Below are positions 34,736 to 45,108 of a stretch of 47,935 nt of DNA, piece after piece (the first letter of the stretch is position 1; each line of letters starts with the position of its first letter). The translations under genes and the position numbers were made by a program. The notes beneath the pieces are model-generated. The model was not told the DNA's origin, searched no databases, and saw only the letters and a program-made list of their open reading frames with translations. Origin of the DNA: Eremomyces bilateralis CBS 781.70. Taxonomy: Eukaryota; Ascomycota; Dothideomycetes; Eremomycetales; Eremomycetaceae. The stretch covers positions 251,060 through 298,994 of the forward strand of contig NW_022985082.1 of NCBI RefSeq assembly GCF_010015585.1. The letters run 5' to 3'.

Positions 34736-36542
34736 ATGGATACAACCATTACAAGTTTACCGAAGTCTGTAGAGGACCAAGGAGCGATCCTTACCAAGCT
34801 CCGCAGTCGAGATTCTACCGCACCTCCTATCGATCCCGAGAAACCGTCCACCCAAGAGAGCAACACAAGTACCCTTGACAAGTTCGACGGCATCCAAGGC
34901 AAAGACCTCGAAGCAGGATACGGGGAATTCTGTCCACAGAAAGAAGCCAAACCCACCGAAACACGCATTGAACGCTTGTCAATATCCCCTTCAGACGATG
35001 ATACCCCCGACAACCCGAACCTGGTGGCATGGGACGGGGTAGACGATCCGCAAAACCCAATGAACTGGCCTAACTCTCGGCGTTGGAGCCACATCGGCAT
35101 CGTCAGCGCTCTCACGTTCTTTGTTGGGCTCTGTTCGTCAATGTTCGCCCCCGGCGTCCCGCAACTGATGCGGCAATTCGACTCCACCAACGAAGCGCTC
35201 GGATCATTCGTGGTGACCGTGTTCGTCCTTGGCCTCGCTGCAGGGCCCGTTGTCTTTGCCCCTCTGTCGGAGTTGAAAGGACGGTATATTGTGCAGCATA
35301 TTGGGACAGTGGGGTTCACCGCATTCACGATTGCGTGTGCATTGGCACCCAATATGGAGGGCCTGATTGTTATAAGGTTATTTCAAGGGATCTTCGGGTC
35401 GGTGGGGATCACCAATGGAGGAGCAATCATCTCCGACATTGTCAAACAGGAGGAAAGAGGCGTGGCGCTCAGCATGTATTCGTATGGCGTGCTCTTCGGA
35501 CCTATTATTGGCCCCATCGCTGGAGGTTTCCTGAACACCGCCAAGGGATGGCGCTGGGTGTTCTGGGTTCTCAGTATATGCGTAAGCTCACCATACCTCT
35601 CAAACAACGAATCCTCGAATCTGATTTACCGTAGCTGGGCGTCATCACCTGTCTCTCCTTCCTGATTTGGAGAGAATCCTACGAACCATTTCTCCTCCGC
35701 AAAAAAGCCGCCAGGTTACGGCAAGAGACAGGCAACCTAGCCCTCCGCTCGGAGTACGACTCCGATCTCCCTCCCCGCGTCCACTTCGCAAGGGGGATCG
35801 CCCGAGCGATATGCATGCTCATTTTCTCACCCGTCGTCCTCTCTCTCTCCATCTACACCGGCCTCGTATACGCGTACTTCTACCTCCTATTCACCACGTT
35901 CACGTCCATCTTCTCCGGCATCTACAACTTCAGTACTGACATCGTCGGCCTTTCGTTCGTCGGCGTCGGTGTCGGTTTCCTCATTGGCCAGATCGCCTTC
36001 TCGAACATCAGCGACCGATTGTTGAAAAGTCTCGCGGCGAAGCGCGGGGGCGGATTCAAGCCGGAATATCGCATGCCGCCGTGCCTGATTGGCGCTGTAT
36101 GTATTCCCATCGGTCTCTTCTGGTACGGGTGGGCAGCCCAAGCACGTGCACATTGGATCGTGCCGCTCATTGGAACTTCATTTGTAGGACTGGGAAATTC
36201 GATCATCTTCGTAAGTGGAACCCCAGCTCACGAATCCCCTACCCACGGTAGACGCTTCGTTCTCAACTCTTCTAACCCTTGCAGATGAGCATCACCACTT
36301 ATACCATTGACGCATATGGCATGTATTCCGCCTCTGCACTCGCAGCAAACACGGTAACCCGATCCATCATGGCTGCCGTTCTCCCGCTCGCCGCACCCCC
36401 CATGTACGCGGCGCTTGGTATCGGGTGGGGCAATTCCCTGCTCGCATTTTTGGCGATAGCCATGATGCCAGTACCGTGGCTGCTGTTCAAATATGGCGAG
36501 CGGTTACGGAGGGTGAATGTCGAGAAGTTCACGTACATTTGA
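34736..36542 (+). CDS. MFS transporter, DHA1-like (drug:H+ antiporter type)
   Basis: Twelve-helix major facilitator of the fungal multidrug/polyamine DHA1 group. Exons 34736-35581, 35635-36210 and 36285-36542, introns 53 and 74 bp, both in phase 0, 559 aa. A hydrophilic N terminus (about 95 residues) leads to the group signature WDGVDDPQNPMNWPNSRRW before the first helix. Further blocks: APGVPQLMRQF, the motif-A-like PLSELKGRYIV, RLFQGIFGSVGITNGGAIIS, GVLFGPIIGPIAGGFL and KGWRWVFWVLS. A central loop (ESYEPFLLRKKAARLRQETG) separates the two bundles. The last exon carries TIDAYGMYSASALAANT. Substrate unknown. Its frame is intact. Confidence 0.95.
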
Positions 36543-38065
36543 TGTGGCATCGGGGGGTAGATTTTGTGAGAGACGACGGGCAGATTCCGTGTCGTTAGAT
36601 CACGTATCATGATGGATGATGGGTTATGATATAGGAATATAGAAAGGTACACGCAAAATGCAATGGCGTCGAGGGGGGGAATGTCTTTTTACTAGGTATA
36701 ATGTGTCTCCCGGCGGTATTGAACTTTCAACGGTACATACCCTCGAGAAGGACTAGCAGCTGGGAAACGAGGATGGAGGGAGGTATCGTATTTCAAGAAC
36801 AAAATACATGAGAAGACCTATTCAAGAAGCGTGCCCGTTCCTCGTTTCTAATTATGTTTCCCCTGGGTCTATCGCAGGCCTCCCTCCACGATGGGGCTCT
36901 GACGGTTGATGACGCCACCTTGACTACCTATTGACCTACCTCTCTACTCAATAATCCTTACAGTACGATTCGGGCAGGATGGATGGTATGCTAGCTCCTA
37001 ACCACCGCAGTCTGCGTTCGGTCTCATCCTGCTATACTCAGAGCTATCAGTCCCACAGGACCATCTTCTTCAGTTCGACGAACGTATGTTGAGCCGTGCG
37101 AAGACCACCAGCCCTACGAATTCGTCGTTGAGAGACCAACTCCTCTCTCATAAGCATTTCCAGCTGAAGAGACCATCCGAGGACCTTGAATTGCATTTGA
37201 TTTTGCAGACTCTTGGGCGTCCAAACCTAAGAGACCTTTATAGAAGATGTTAAAGCCGGGAGGATCGAGCATCCAGTGTGGAGGTAGATGGTTAAAACCG
37301 GGGGGATTATGGCAGTCAAGCGTAGACAGCCCACCTAGTACACACGTATTGCATGTAGATACCGAGTATTGATAGAAACTGTAAACAATGAAATGTGATA
37401 TTTTGGAAATGGGTTGAATATAAAATATATTGGCAGCGTTGGCTCTTTGAATCGTTTGTGTTATGACTGAAACTTCCGGGAGCAGACCATGTAGTAAATT
37501 AGGACCTTATATAACTTCATCATGAAGATAACGGGGCTAATATGGGGCAAGCGTACACATTACCAGTAAGTATTCAATAAGCCGAGACGAAACTACGGCA
37601 AAGTGCACTCTTACTGTCGGCCATGATCGAATTGCCGTTGCCTTCGCAGAGAGTTCACGATCGAACGATGATGGCGTGACCCAAGTAAGTTCCATCGCCC
37701 GCCTCCGGCCCCGTTACCAATCACCAGTCACATCCCGTCGCATCAGATCCGTCTTCAAATAGCATCATTCCGTGCATTGAAATATCGTATTTGATTTCAT
37801 TGTTCTTGATGGAAGATGATGTACCGAAGCCACCCATATCTTTTCCAAGAAAAAAGTATGTACACAAATTTCGAAACCGCGCCCCGACTCCGCCAAAGAT
37901 TGAGCGAAGTGTTACGAAAACGGGAGAAAATAATTAGCGCGTCTCGCAACGAGCATTACGGAAGGTGTTCGTCATTTTTCTTTCCCTGGACGAGCATTCT
38001 GAATGATCAGCTGCTAACGTCGCCCACTACACCCGTGCGCAGGCGGGAATCTGACCATTTCCATT
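36543..38065. other. Intergenic region 3' of the MFS gene and 3' of ISU1
   Basis: About 1.5 kb between two 3' ends, longer than expected for a convergent pair. No coding exon or repeat element stands out. Confidence 0.4.
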
Positions 38066-38891
38066 TCAAGCCGCCGCAGCGGACGCACCCTCCGTTACCC
38101 TCTCGACCTCGATCTTTGGCATCGCTGCTCCCGTGCCACCTAGATCCGACACCTTGGCGTTGGGGTTCTTGGAGTAATAATTCGAGATGGCAGACTTGAT
38201 GGCGTCTTCGGCGAGCATGGAGCAATGAACTGCATGCAAATCAGCCTTCATCCAGACAAAAGAACTTCCTCATTCCTCGAGGCCCATAAAAACCCCGTCC
38301 TCGAGGTTCCGAATGGAAAATTAGTTACTTACGCTTCACAGGCGGCAAACACAACTCCTTCGCAATCTCCGTATTCTGGATCTTTGCCGCGTCCTCTAGC
38401 GTCATGCCACGCACCAGCTCCGTCAGATAGCTGCTCGACGCGATGGCCGAACCGCAGCCGAACGTCTTGAATTTCACCTCCGAGATGGTGTTGTCCGCGG
38501 GGTCGACGCGGATCTGCAGCTTCATCACGTCGCCGCACGCCGGGGCGCCGACCAGGCCGGTGCCGACATCGGCGTCGTTCTTCGGCATCGATCCGACGTT
38601 GCGGGGGCGGCTGTAGTGGTCGAGGAGTGATGGGGGGGTTAGCGGAGCGTTCGTGATAGAGAATATAAAAAAAGATGGGAACCATTCAAAGTTGATCTCC
38701 AGGGGGTTTTGATGGATGCTTGATGGTGTCGAGGGTCAAAGGGTACACTTATCTTTCTCATGATATGACCGCCGTGACTCGATCATCGGCGCCGCAGCAG
38801 CGACGCGATGTGTCGAGGAGATGGATGGACGAGCGGTGGAGAGAAGGGCGCCGGCCCGCTTCGGGGCGACGGCGAGGGCTCTGCGCATCAT
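38066..38891 (-). CDS. ISU1: ISU1, mitochondrial Fe-S cluster scaffold
   Basis: Scaffold on which Nfs1/Isd11 assemble the [2Fe-2S] cluster in the mitochondrial matrix. Exons 38753-38891, 38333-38626 and 38066-38229 give 198 aa. The presequence (MMRRALAVAPKRAGALLSTA) has Arg/Ala/Ser and no acid. Then SYHEK-VLDHYSRPRNVGS (V47 spans the first junction), CGDVMKLQIRVD, KTFGCGSAIASSS and the Ssq1-binding LPPVK followed by LHCSMLAEDAIKSAI; the three cluster Cys are all present. The first intron (38627-38752, 126 bp) starts ATAAGT and ends CTAACCCCCCCATCAC, i.e. AT-AC; the second is a normal GTAAGT...TGCAG. A GT-AG reading of intron 1 would delete the invariant LDHY. The start could be either of two adjacent ATGs. 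Confidence 0.95.
38627..38752 (-). other. AT-AC intron in ISU1 (U2-type, non-canonical)
   Basis: The exon ends AAAG, the intron starts ATAAGT and ends GCTAACCCCCCCATCAC, and the next exon begins TCCTCGACCAC. Joining gives GTC (V47) and the family motif HEKVLDHY. The 5' site differs from the consensus GTAAGT by one base, and the branch site CTAAC is of U2 type, not the U12 TCCTTAAC. There is no AG between the branch site and the AC. Confidence 0.8.
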
Positions 38892-39486
38892 GGCGCCGTG
38901 TAGGTATGCGTGGACCGGGTTCGATGAGCGATGGGATCGGTAACTATTCGTGGGGTGAATTGAATTTCGTCGTGGTCGGGAGGTGTAGGTGGTGATGGAG
39001 GTGGTGATGTAGGATATCAAAGTGATGTTTGAGGTTGGGTGGTGGAAAAAGGTGAATGGGCGGATTACCTCATGAGCCTTGGCTGGAGTGACTGGACGCA
39101 GTTTCTGTGGCGAATCACCCCGCCGAATTACGTTTTAGTGGGGACATTCGCGTCACGTGGATACTGGATTGGTGTTTATCGCCGACTCGGCAGATCCTAT
39201 CACCGAGGTTTAGCGGAGTGTCCGCGGAGGTGGTATTCCTTTGTATACAGATATCACTGCGTGCCTGGTGTCCATGTCCTTTGTACTCGAGGCATCCACC
39301 CATGTTTTCAATGGCCCTGGTGGATATACATGTACGACAATCCGAAAGGAGGTTGGCCCTCATCGGCTCCTCATGATGCATGTCTATCGGAAGACAACCC
39401 CGAGCGAACGGTCTGTCCCGTGCTCTAAGCCTAAACTCCATGAATGCGCTATTGATGTCATGCTATGCAATCGAAGCGTCCCGTGC
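38892..39486. other. Region between ISU1 start and UBP14 stop
   Basis: About 600 bp that must include the ISU1 promoter. Open frames at 39039-39501 have no protein features. Confidence 0.4.
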
Positions 39487-41891
39487 TTAAACCCTCCGTA
39501 AGAAATAGACGTATGCAAACTTCTTCATCTCATCCGCGTCGACCGCCTGCGCGACCTTCTCATCATTGAAAAGCACCCAAGCGGACTGCGACCCTTCCGG
39601 AAGCGCTTTCTTCACGAAAGCTACGTAATGTCTGATATACTCCGTTAGCGAAATTTCATCGATGGAAATTTGTATGGCGACATCACGTACCCAGCGTGGA
39701 TCGAAGACCCCTTGTGGCAGACAATCGACTCCAGCTTAAAGTTCGCGGGCGTCTCTGCACTGCCAGCGAGTGGCTTGTCACCCGTCGGTGCATTCTCCTC
39801 TGCAACCTCGTCCAATACACCGGGGTCATCGAGGTGGGAAAATGCCCATTCGGCGGCGAGATTCACATCGCCGTTGGTCTCCTTCAACGCCTTCTTAGCA
39901 AGCGGCCCTTCAACACCGAGTGCCGCCAACATCTCCACCGAGGCGGGATCGGCGGCGGGGCTGGATGAATTGCCGCCGACGTTCAACGGCTGGTTGATCG
40001 CGTCGTCTTCCATGTGTTCCATCAGCCAATTCAGCGCGGCTTCGGCGTTCGTGTTCCCGGTGGCGTGCAGCGCGTGTTCGCATTGAACACGCGGGAAGCC
40101 CATCGTTTCGAGCACGGTTAATGCTTCTTCGTTAGGGACGAATTTCGGGGTCCTGTCGGCATCTTCGGGTAGGAGCTCTTCGCCGGGCTGGAGTCCTGGG
40201 GATAGGTATTGGTCGAGCGTGATGGCCTCGTCCTCGACGATAACGGGGACGTCGTGCTTCGTGGGAACCCAGTTGACGAGACCGAACCGCCGAGCGTTGA
40301 TCGCCAGCGTGGTTGGGAGGGTTTTGAAGAGGGATTGTTTGGTGAAGCCGTCCTTGCTCTGGCAGGCAGGGCAGGTTAATTCGACGGTTTCAGGGGCGGT
40401 GAACAGATCGAGGCACTCTTTCAGAGTAACCGGCTCATAGGTCTCCTTATCTTCGGATGAGGCGTTCGCTTCTCGGGGGACTTTTCGTATCGGTACCGGA
40501 ATCGAAATGTTCTCTTGCTCGTCGACCTTATATCGCACCTTCTTGCATGCATTGCATTGAAGCTTCTGCTCCATCGCGAATCGGAAAATATCCACGGGAT
40601 TCCGAAGCGGAGCATCGTGTTTCGATTTGCCGATCATCTCAAACAGGTGGAGAAGGTATTCGAACGAATCTTGCTGCCTCATCGTGGAGAACTCTTCGTG
40701 TCCTTTCCCAACCAGGGATTTGAACATGGCTGGGGCGAGCCCTTTCTGCCAGGTCACTTCCTCGGACCCCTCCGGTACTTTGACATCCTTGTCTGGGTTC
40801 GAGTATCGGCCGGAAAGCAAGCCGTCTGCGACCTTTCTCATTTGAGTCTCGAAGTCTTCGGCGGGTTTCGAGGTCGATGTCGGTCCCGATACCTGATTGA
40901 AGTACCGCTCCTGAAACTCCGGCATGGCGAACAACGCCTGCAACGAGCTGTTCATATAACAGCTGTTTCCCAGGTTCTTCAGCCCCGTGAACCCCTTCCC
41001 AAACACCGGCTTGATCTCCTTCCCATCCTCGGTTGTCATCGAGAACTCCCACCGCAAATTCTGCTCAATCTGCATCTCCGTCAGGCTCTTCTCCGTCTTC
41101 TGTCGATCCGCAATGTTGATCCCCCAGTGCGCCAGATGCTCCGTGAGCTTCGGGTCTTTCCGCTCGTCGTCACACGCATAGCAGTAGATGTCTGCCGTCC
41201 CGTCCGCCGTCAGCGACCCCAGCTTGACCGCCACTGCATGCTTCGTCGCATCCGTGTGCGCGAGCCCGTGCGAGTTCCCACCCCCGCCTCCAAACTGCGC
41301 GCGTCCGCACCCCAGATTGCCGCACGTTAAGCACAGCCAGAGGTTCTCGTTCAGTTCGCACATCGAGCAGTGCCCCAGATCCTGCGAATCGATCGCCCGC
41401 GGCGGTTCCTGCTCTAGGAATGCCGTATGGTCACAGATCGTCAGCTCCTGCTCCCACGCCTTCACTTCCTCCTGCTTCGCGAACGTATTGGCCCTCAACA
41501 CCGCGTTCACCACCTCCACCAGCGCCCCCTGCGAGCCATCCACATTCTCCACCCTGCACTCCAGGCACCTCACCTGCGTTGCCGTGTCATACCGATCCGC
41601 CTCCGTCTCCGCCGAGATGGCAAGCTTGGTGAGCTTCTGCGGCGGCTCGTCGCGGTCGACGACTTTCCTCGTCCGTTTGATATTGAGGACTAGGGGGTGC
41701 TTGGACGTCTCATAGTGGAGTTTGTTGTGTTGCCGGTCGCCTGCACAGCCGCCGTTGTAGCAGGATAGGCAGACGTCGAGCCCGGCGGGGTCGTCGATAC
41801 TGTCGAAGCAGATGGTGCAATCTTCGCGATAGACGGATTCGCTGGGGCGAGGAGGACGGAGGGAGGAGGAGGAGGCATGAGGGCATGCCAT
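39487..41891 (-). CDS. UBP14: UBP14/USP5-type ubiquitin-specific protease
   Basis: Deubiquitinase that disassembles free ubiquitin chains (isopeptidase T). Exons 39691-41891 and 39487-39631, intron 59 bp (GTACGT...CTAAC...ATCAG), 781 aa. A cryptic N-terminal zinc region (CTICFDS, CLSCYNGGC) is followed by the ZnF-UBP at about 175-240 (CSMCELNENLWLCLTCGN, GCGR). Catalytic Cys311 lies in NLGNSCYMNSSLQ, QQDSFEYLLHLF follows at about 406, two UBA domains are at about 587-627 and 650-688 inside the catalytic domain, and the His box GHYVAF (H735) plus WVLFNDEKV come from the last exon. The domain order is that of USP5. The His box is split by the intron, which fixes the junction. Start is the only suitable ATG (MACPHASSSS). 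Confidence 0.96.
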
Positions 41892-42384
41892 TTTGGGTTG
41901 ACTGGAATTGGAAAGGAAATGGGTGTCTGGTAGGTTGTTTGACGGATTTTCTAGAATGTATTGTTTCCGGAAGCTTCAGTTTGTTTTGAGTGATCTCATA
42001 AGTTACATGTATGGGTTGGGTGGGGTAGCGGGGTGAGGCGCCGAGGCTACAAGGCAACGTCACATTCTGATAGATTCAAATCTGCTTGTTTTTCTTGTCC
42101 AGTCCCGCAATGTGAACTCAATGCGAACTCAATGCAAACGGTTCTTTCAAATATCAAACTTTTTATTATTAAGTATCCAATATTTTCATGGTATCTAACG
42201 GATGAAATCTAAGATGTATCTAAGACTCGTATCTAAGGAGTCTTCTATCGCTCCCAGATCGACCAAAACCGCTGAAAGGGATAAGAGTGCTTCATCAAGC
42301 AAATTATTATAAGATGCCCTCCAAAAGTTGCGTGGAAAGGTATCTTCTTCAAGTCGCCACTATACTCCAGAATATGCATTTCCT
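41892..42384. promoter_or_regulatory. UBP14 promoter region and MFS 3' end
   Basis: About 490 bp between the UBP14 start and the stop of the next minus-strand gene. No further coding sequence. Confidence 0.4.
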
Positions 42385-44151
42385 TTATTTCTTGACCTCC
42401 TCCTCTGCAGGCTCGCCGGCATAGGCAAACCTGGACTTCGTCCTGACCTTCGCTCCTCTGTAGTAGAAGAAGAAGGGGATGATACAACATGCACAGCCCA
42501 GGAATGCCAGGAGGGTGGTCGCCCACTGGTATCCCATACCAGCGTACATTTGATTGGTGAAGAGCACTACAGCAGCACCGCAGAATGATCGGATCAACGT
42601 CTTTGCGGCCATGGCGCTGGCAGCCTGGTGGGTATACGAATCAACTGGAGCATTGTTAGCATCGTTCAACACGATCATCGTTTCAGTACACTTACCAAGA
42701 TAATTGTTCGCAGAGTTGTACAGGAAGATGAAGCCGAATCCGACAGGGAGCCCAGCTAGACATGGTCCCACCCAGGTCAATCGCGGATATGAAGTCCAGG
42801 CGAAGATGAAGAGGCCGATTGGAATGAACCAGCAAGACAACATCATGGGAATCAACCGGACCTCCGGGGGAGGCCTGTTGTTGTGCTTCCGGCACAACTT
42901 GATGTAGTGCTTGTTGACGAGGGGGCTCATCGCCGCGCTGAACATGACACCCGCTGCCAGTGGAATGAACATCAGACCTGTCTGCCATGGTTCCCAACCC
43001 TTACCCTCTTCGAAGACAATGGGGTATGCCACGAAGAAGACGTAGAGGAGCGAGTACAAGAGGGACATGTATAACGAGATGAACAGGACGATCGGTTCGA
43101 GGAAGAGCAGTTGCAGAGGCCGGATGAGGAAGATCCGCATCTGCTGGGAGAATGGTCGCGTGTCCAAATCCTGCTCGGTGACATATTTGTTGTCCCCCGT
43201 TTCCTTCCGCAGCTTCTTCGCTCTCTTTTTGAGCAACGCCGGGGTATATGTTTCGGGGACGAAGAAGGCCATGACGATCCAAATCGCGCCGGTAATGATC
43301 AGCTGGATGTAGTACAACCATCTCCATCCGAGCGGGACGAGGAATCCACCGATCAGCGGACCGATCGCAGGGCCAATGAACGGAGCAGCAGAGAAGAAAG
43401 CCATCGGGACGCCCCGTTCCTCCGCCTTCCAGATGTCGGCAAGCGTCCCGGCGACCAGTGTCATGGGAGCCGAGATCGCAATACCGCCGAGCGCACGTCC
43501 AACCAGCAGGGTTTCGATGTTCTTCGCCACTGCGCAGGGGATGATGAATATGACAGACAAGCCGAGCGTCACCGTGTATACAGGCCACCGTCCCAGCTGC
43601 TCGCTCAGCGGCGCGAAAGCCAGCGGCCCCACACCGAACCCAACGACGAACAACGAGATGGCGAGCAGCGACACGGTGGAACTGACGCCGAACTCCTTTT
43701 GGGGGCCCTTGACGTCCGCTGTGATGACGGAGCTGTCCAACGCGACCACGAACGCCGAGAGCGCCACCGCCATCGTCACCCACCACTTCTTCCATTTCGG
43801 CCAGTTCTTCGGGTTCTCGGGGTCGCCGACCTTCCAGGTGACGAGCTCGTATCGTTCGATCTGCCCTGTTGCTTGGGATCGCACTTCTTTCAGCATGTGG
43901 CCCGCAGCCGTTTCTTCGGTGTACTCAGTGATGTTGGCAGTGTCGTTGAGGACTCGTGATGGGAGGTTGAGGAGGTCGCCGCCGTCGGGGTCATCCATTG
44001 GACGGTGGACGACATTGGTGGCTACCGAGCGGATTGGTTCGAGGTGAGGGTCGTGATGTGTGGTGGTGGTGGGGGACACGGGGCGTGAGGCCTTCTCAAG
44101 GTCTGTGGTAGTCCAAGACTCCGTATCAGATGAATGATTCTTGGAATCCAT
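42385..44151 (-). CDS. MFS transporter, DHA1-like, second copy type
   Basis: Major facilitator of the fungal multidrug/polyamine group, 571 aa. Exons 42696-44151 and 42385-42644. The 51-bp intron (GTAAGT...GCTAAC...CCAG, 42645-42695) is a multiple of three without a stop and interrupts NNYL-VDSYTHQAAS, so an intron-retained reading would add 17 residues in a membrane helix. A long hydrophilic N terminus precedes the signature WKVGDPENPKNWPKWKKWW. Further blocks: SSVITADVKGPQKEFG, PLSEQLGRWPVYTVTL (motif A), GRALGGIAISAPMTLVAG, AAPFIGPAIGPLIGGFL, GWRWLYYIQLIITG and the C-terminal-half loop FLIRPLQLLFLEPIV. Start chosen at 44151 (MDSKNHSSDT, context CACCATGG); the frame continues five codons upstream only to a TTG. 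It is a distant paralogue of the 34736 gene. Confidence 0.95.
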   Translation of the reverse strand: MDSKNHSSDTESWTTTDLEKASRPVSPTTTTHHDPHLEPIRSVATNVVHRPMDDPDGGDLLNLPSRVLNDTANITEYTEETAAGHMLKEVRSQATGQIERYELVTWKVGDPENPKNWPKWKKWWVTMAVALSAFVVALDSSVITADVKGPQKEFGVSSTVSLLAISLFVVGFGVGPLAFAPLSEQLGRWPVYTVTLGLSVIFIIPCAVAKNIETLLVGRALGGIAISAPMTLVAGTLADIWKAEERGVPMAFFSAAPFIGPAIGPLIGGFLVPLGWRWLYYIQLIITGAIWIVMAFFVPETYTPALLKKRAKKLRKETGDNKYVTEQDLDTRPFSQQMRIFLIRPLQLLFLEPIVLFISLYMSLLYSLLYVFFVAYPIVFEEGKGWEPWQTGLMFIPLAAGVMFSAAMSPLVNKHYIKLCRKHNNRPPPEVRLIPMMLSCWFIPIGLFIFAWTSYPRLTWVGPCLAGLPVGFGFIFLYNSANNYLGKCTETMIVLNDANNAPVDSYTHQAASAMAAKTLIRSFCGAAVVLFTNQMYAGMGYQWATTLLAFLGCACCIIPFFFYYRGAKVRTKSRFAYAGEPAEEEVKK

Positions 44152-45108
44152 GGTGAGGAAACCCAAAGCTGCTAGTGTGTGACGATCCTCTAGAATAATT
44201 GAATGGAACTAGATGTAGCTGGAGGACATATCGGTACCCACGAAGGGACGCCACATAATATATATACTCCATGCTGCAGTTCTTTCGGAGAGAGTCGTAG
44301 ATTGTTCGGAAGGGAATTTGCCGACTGTAACCTTATATTGAATGGAGAAGTGGAGGCTATTTGGAAACCCTTTGCCACCTTCTCATGCTACAATCGTAAA
44401 AGGGATCTCCCGACTTTCGGTCCCAACCAGCGCCAGCCTTACAAGATACATGAACACCGCGACCGAGACCTTCGTCTTCTAGCATTTCCCTCCGAGATTC
44501 CCAATCGGTTAATAGACCTCGATACATTCAAACAATTGCAATTGATTAGTGTTGACCATGATAAATTCCCAATTCCTTACCTACCTGTTGGGCCAAACTA
44601 TGACACCAACAAATGAAGTCATGGAGTCCGGTGCGTATCCCCGAACCTGCCCCGAAAATCCGAGCTATACCCATCCCAATCCCGAGCCTAGAAATTTCCA
44701 CGCGACGCTGCCGTCGTTCCGATTTTCAATGGAACATCTTAAGTCAAAATATCTGTCAAATACATAACCGCGACCCCGTGCGTGATGATTCTGGTGAACA
44801 GGTTTTATCGATGCGGTCGAGATCCGACCCGGGGCTGGAAATGCGGAAGCAGTCCGCGACTACGCGAGCATCCCTACCGTGGAATCCGACGTCAACAGAT
44901 CAAAGATTCGTTCATCATGGGAAGCTTTCATTAACACGGTCCATTTTGGGTGGCTTTGGGATGATATGGAAGCTTCGATGTTGAGAATAGTGTCCTCTCT
45001 TCTGGCCTTAGATGCACTTATGGTACCGGGAGAGGGGTCTCAGGACTCAGGAGTAATCCTATTATTGTCTCTGTAAATCACGGCGAGTGCTGCTTTAATC
45101 ATCGGGCA
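44152..45108. promoter_or_regulatory. MFS promoter region and 3' end of the C48 protease gene
   Basis: About 960 bp. A TATATATA stretch at about 44259-44266 lies about 110 bp upstream of the MFS ATG and may be its TATA element. The plus-strand frames at 44203-45076 lack features. Confidence 0.4.

Noticed and set aside
38612-38750. Canonical GT-AG intron for ISU1 exon 1 to 2
   Set aside because: In frame, but it removes the invariant LDHY residues of the scaffold family; the AT-AC model restores them exactly.
39039-39428. 129-aa plus-strand frame between ISU1 and UBP14
   Set aside because: No domain, no splice context, and relatives of the flanking genes do not require it; most likely chance.
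40515-41330. 271-aa plus-strand frame opposite UBP14
   Set aside because: Antisense shadow of a well-supported deubiquitinase; no family features.
43111-43959. 282-aa plus-strand frame opposite the MFS gene
   Set aside because: Antisense shadow rich in Arg, Asp and Glu, as expected opposite hydrophobic codons.
44203-44616. 137-aa plus-strand frame upstream of the MFS gene
   Set aside because: It overlaps the likely TATA region and lacks any recognisable domain.
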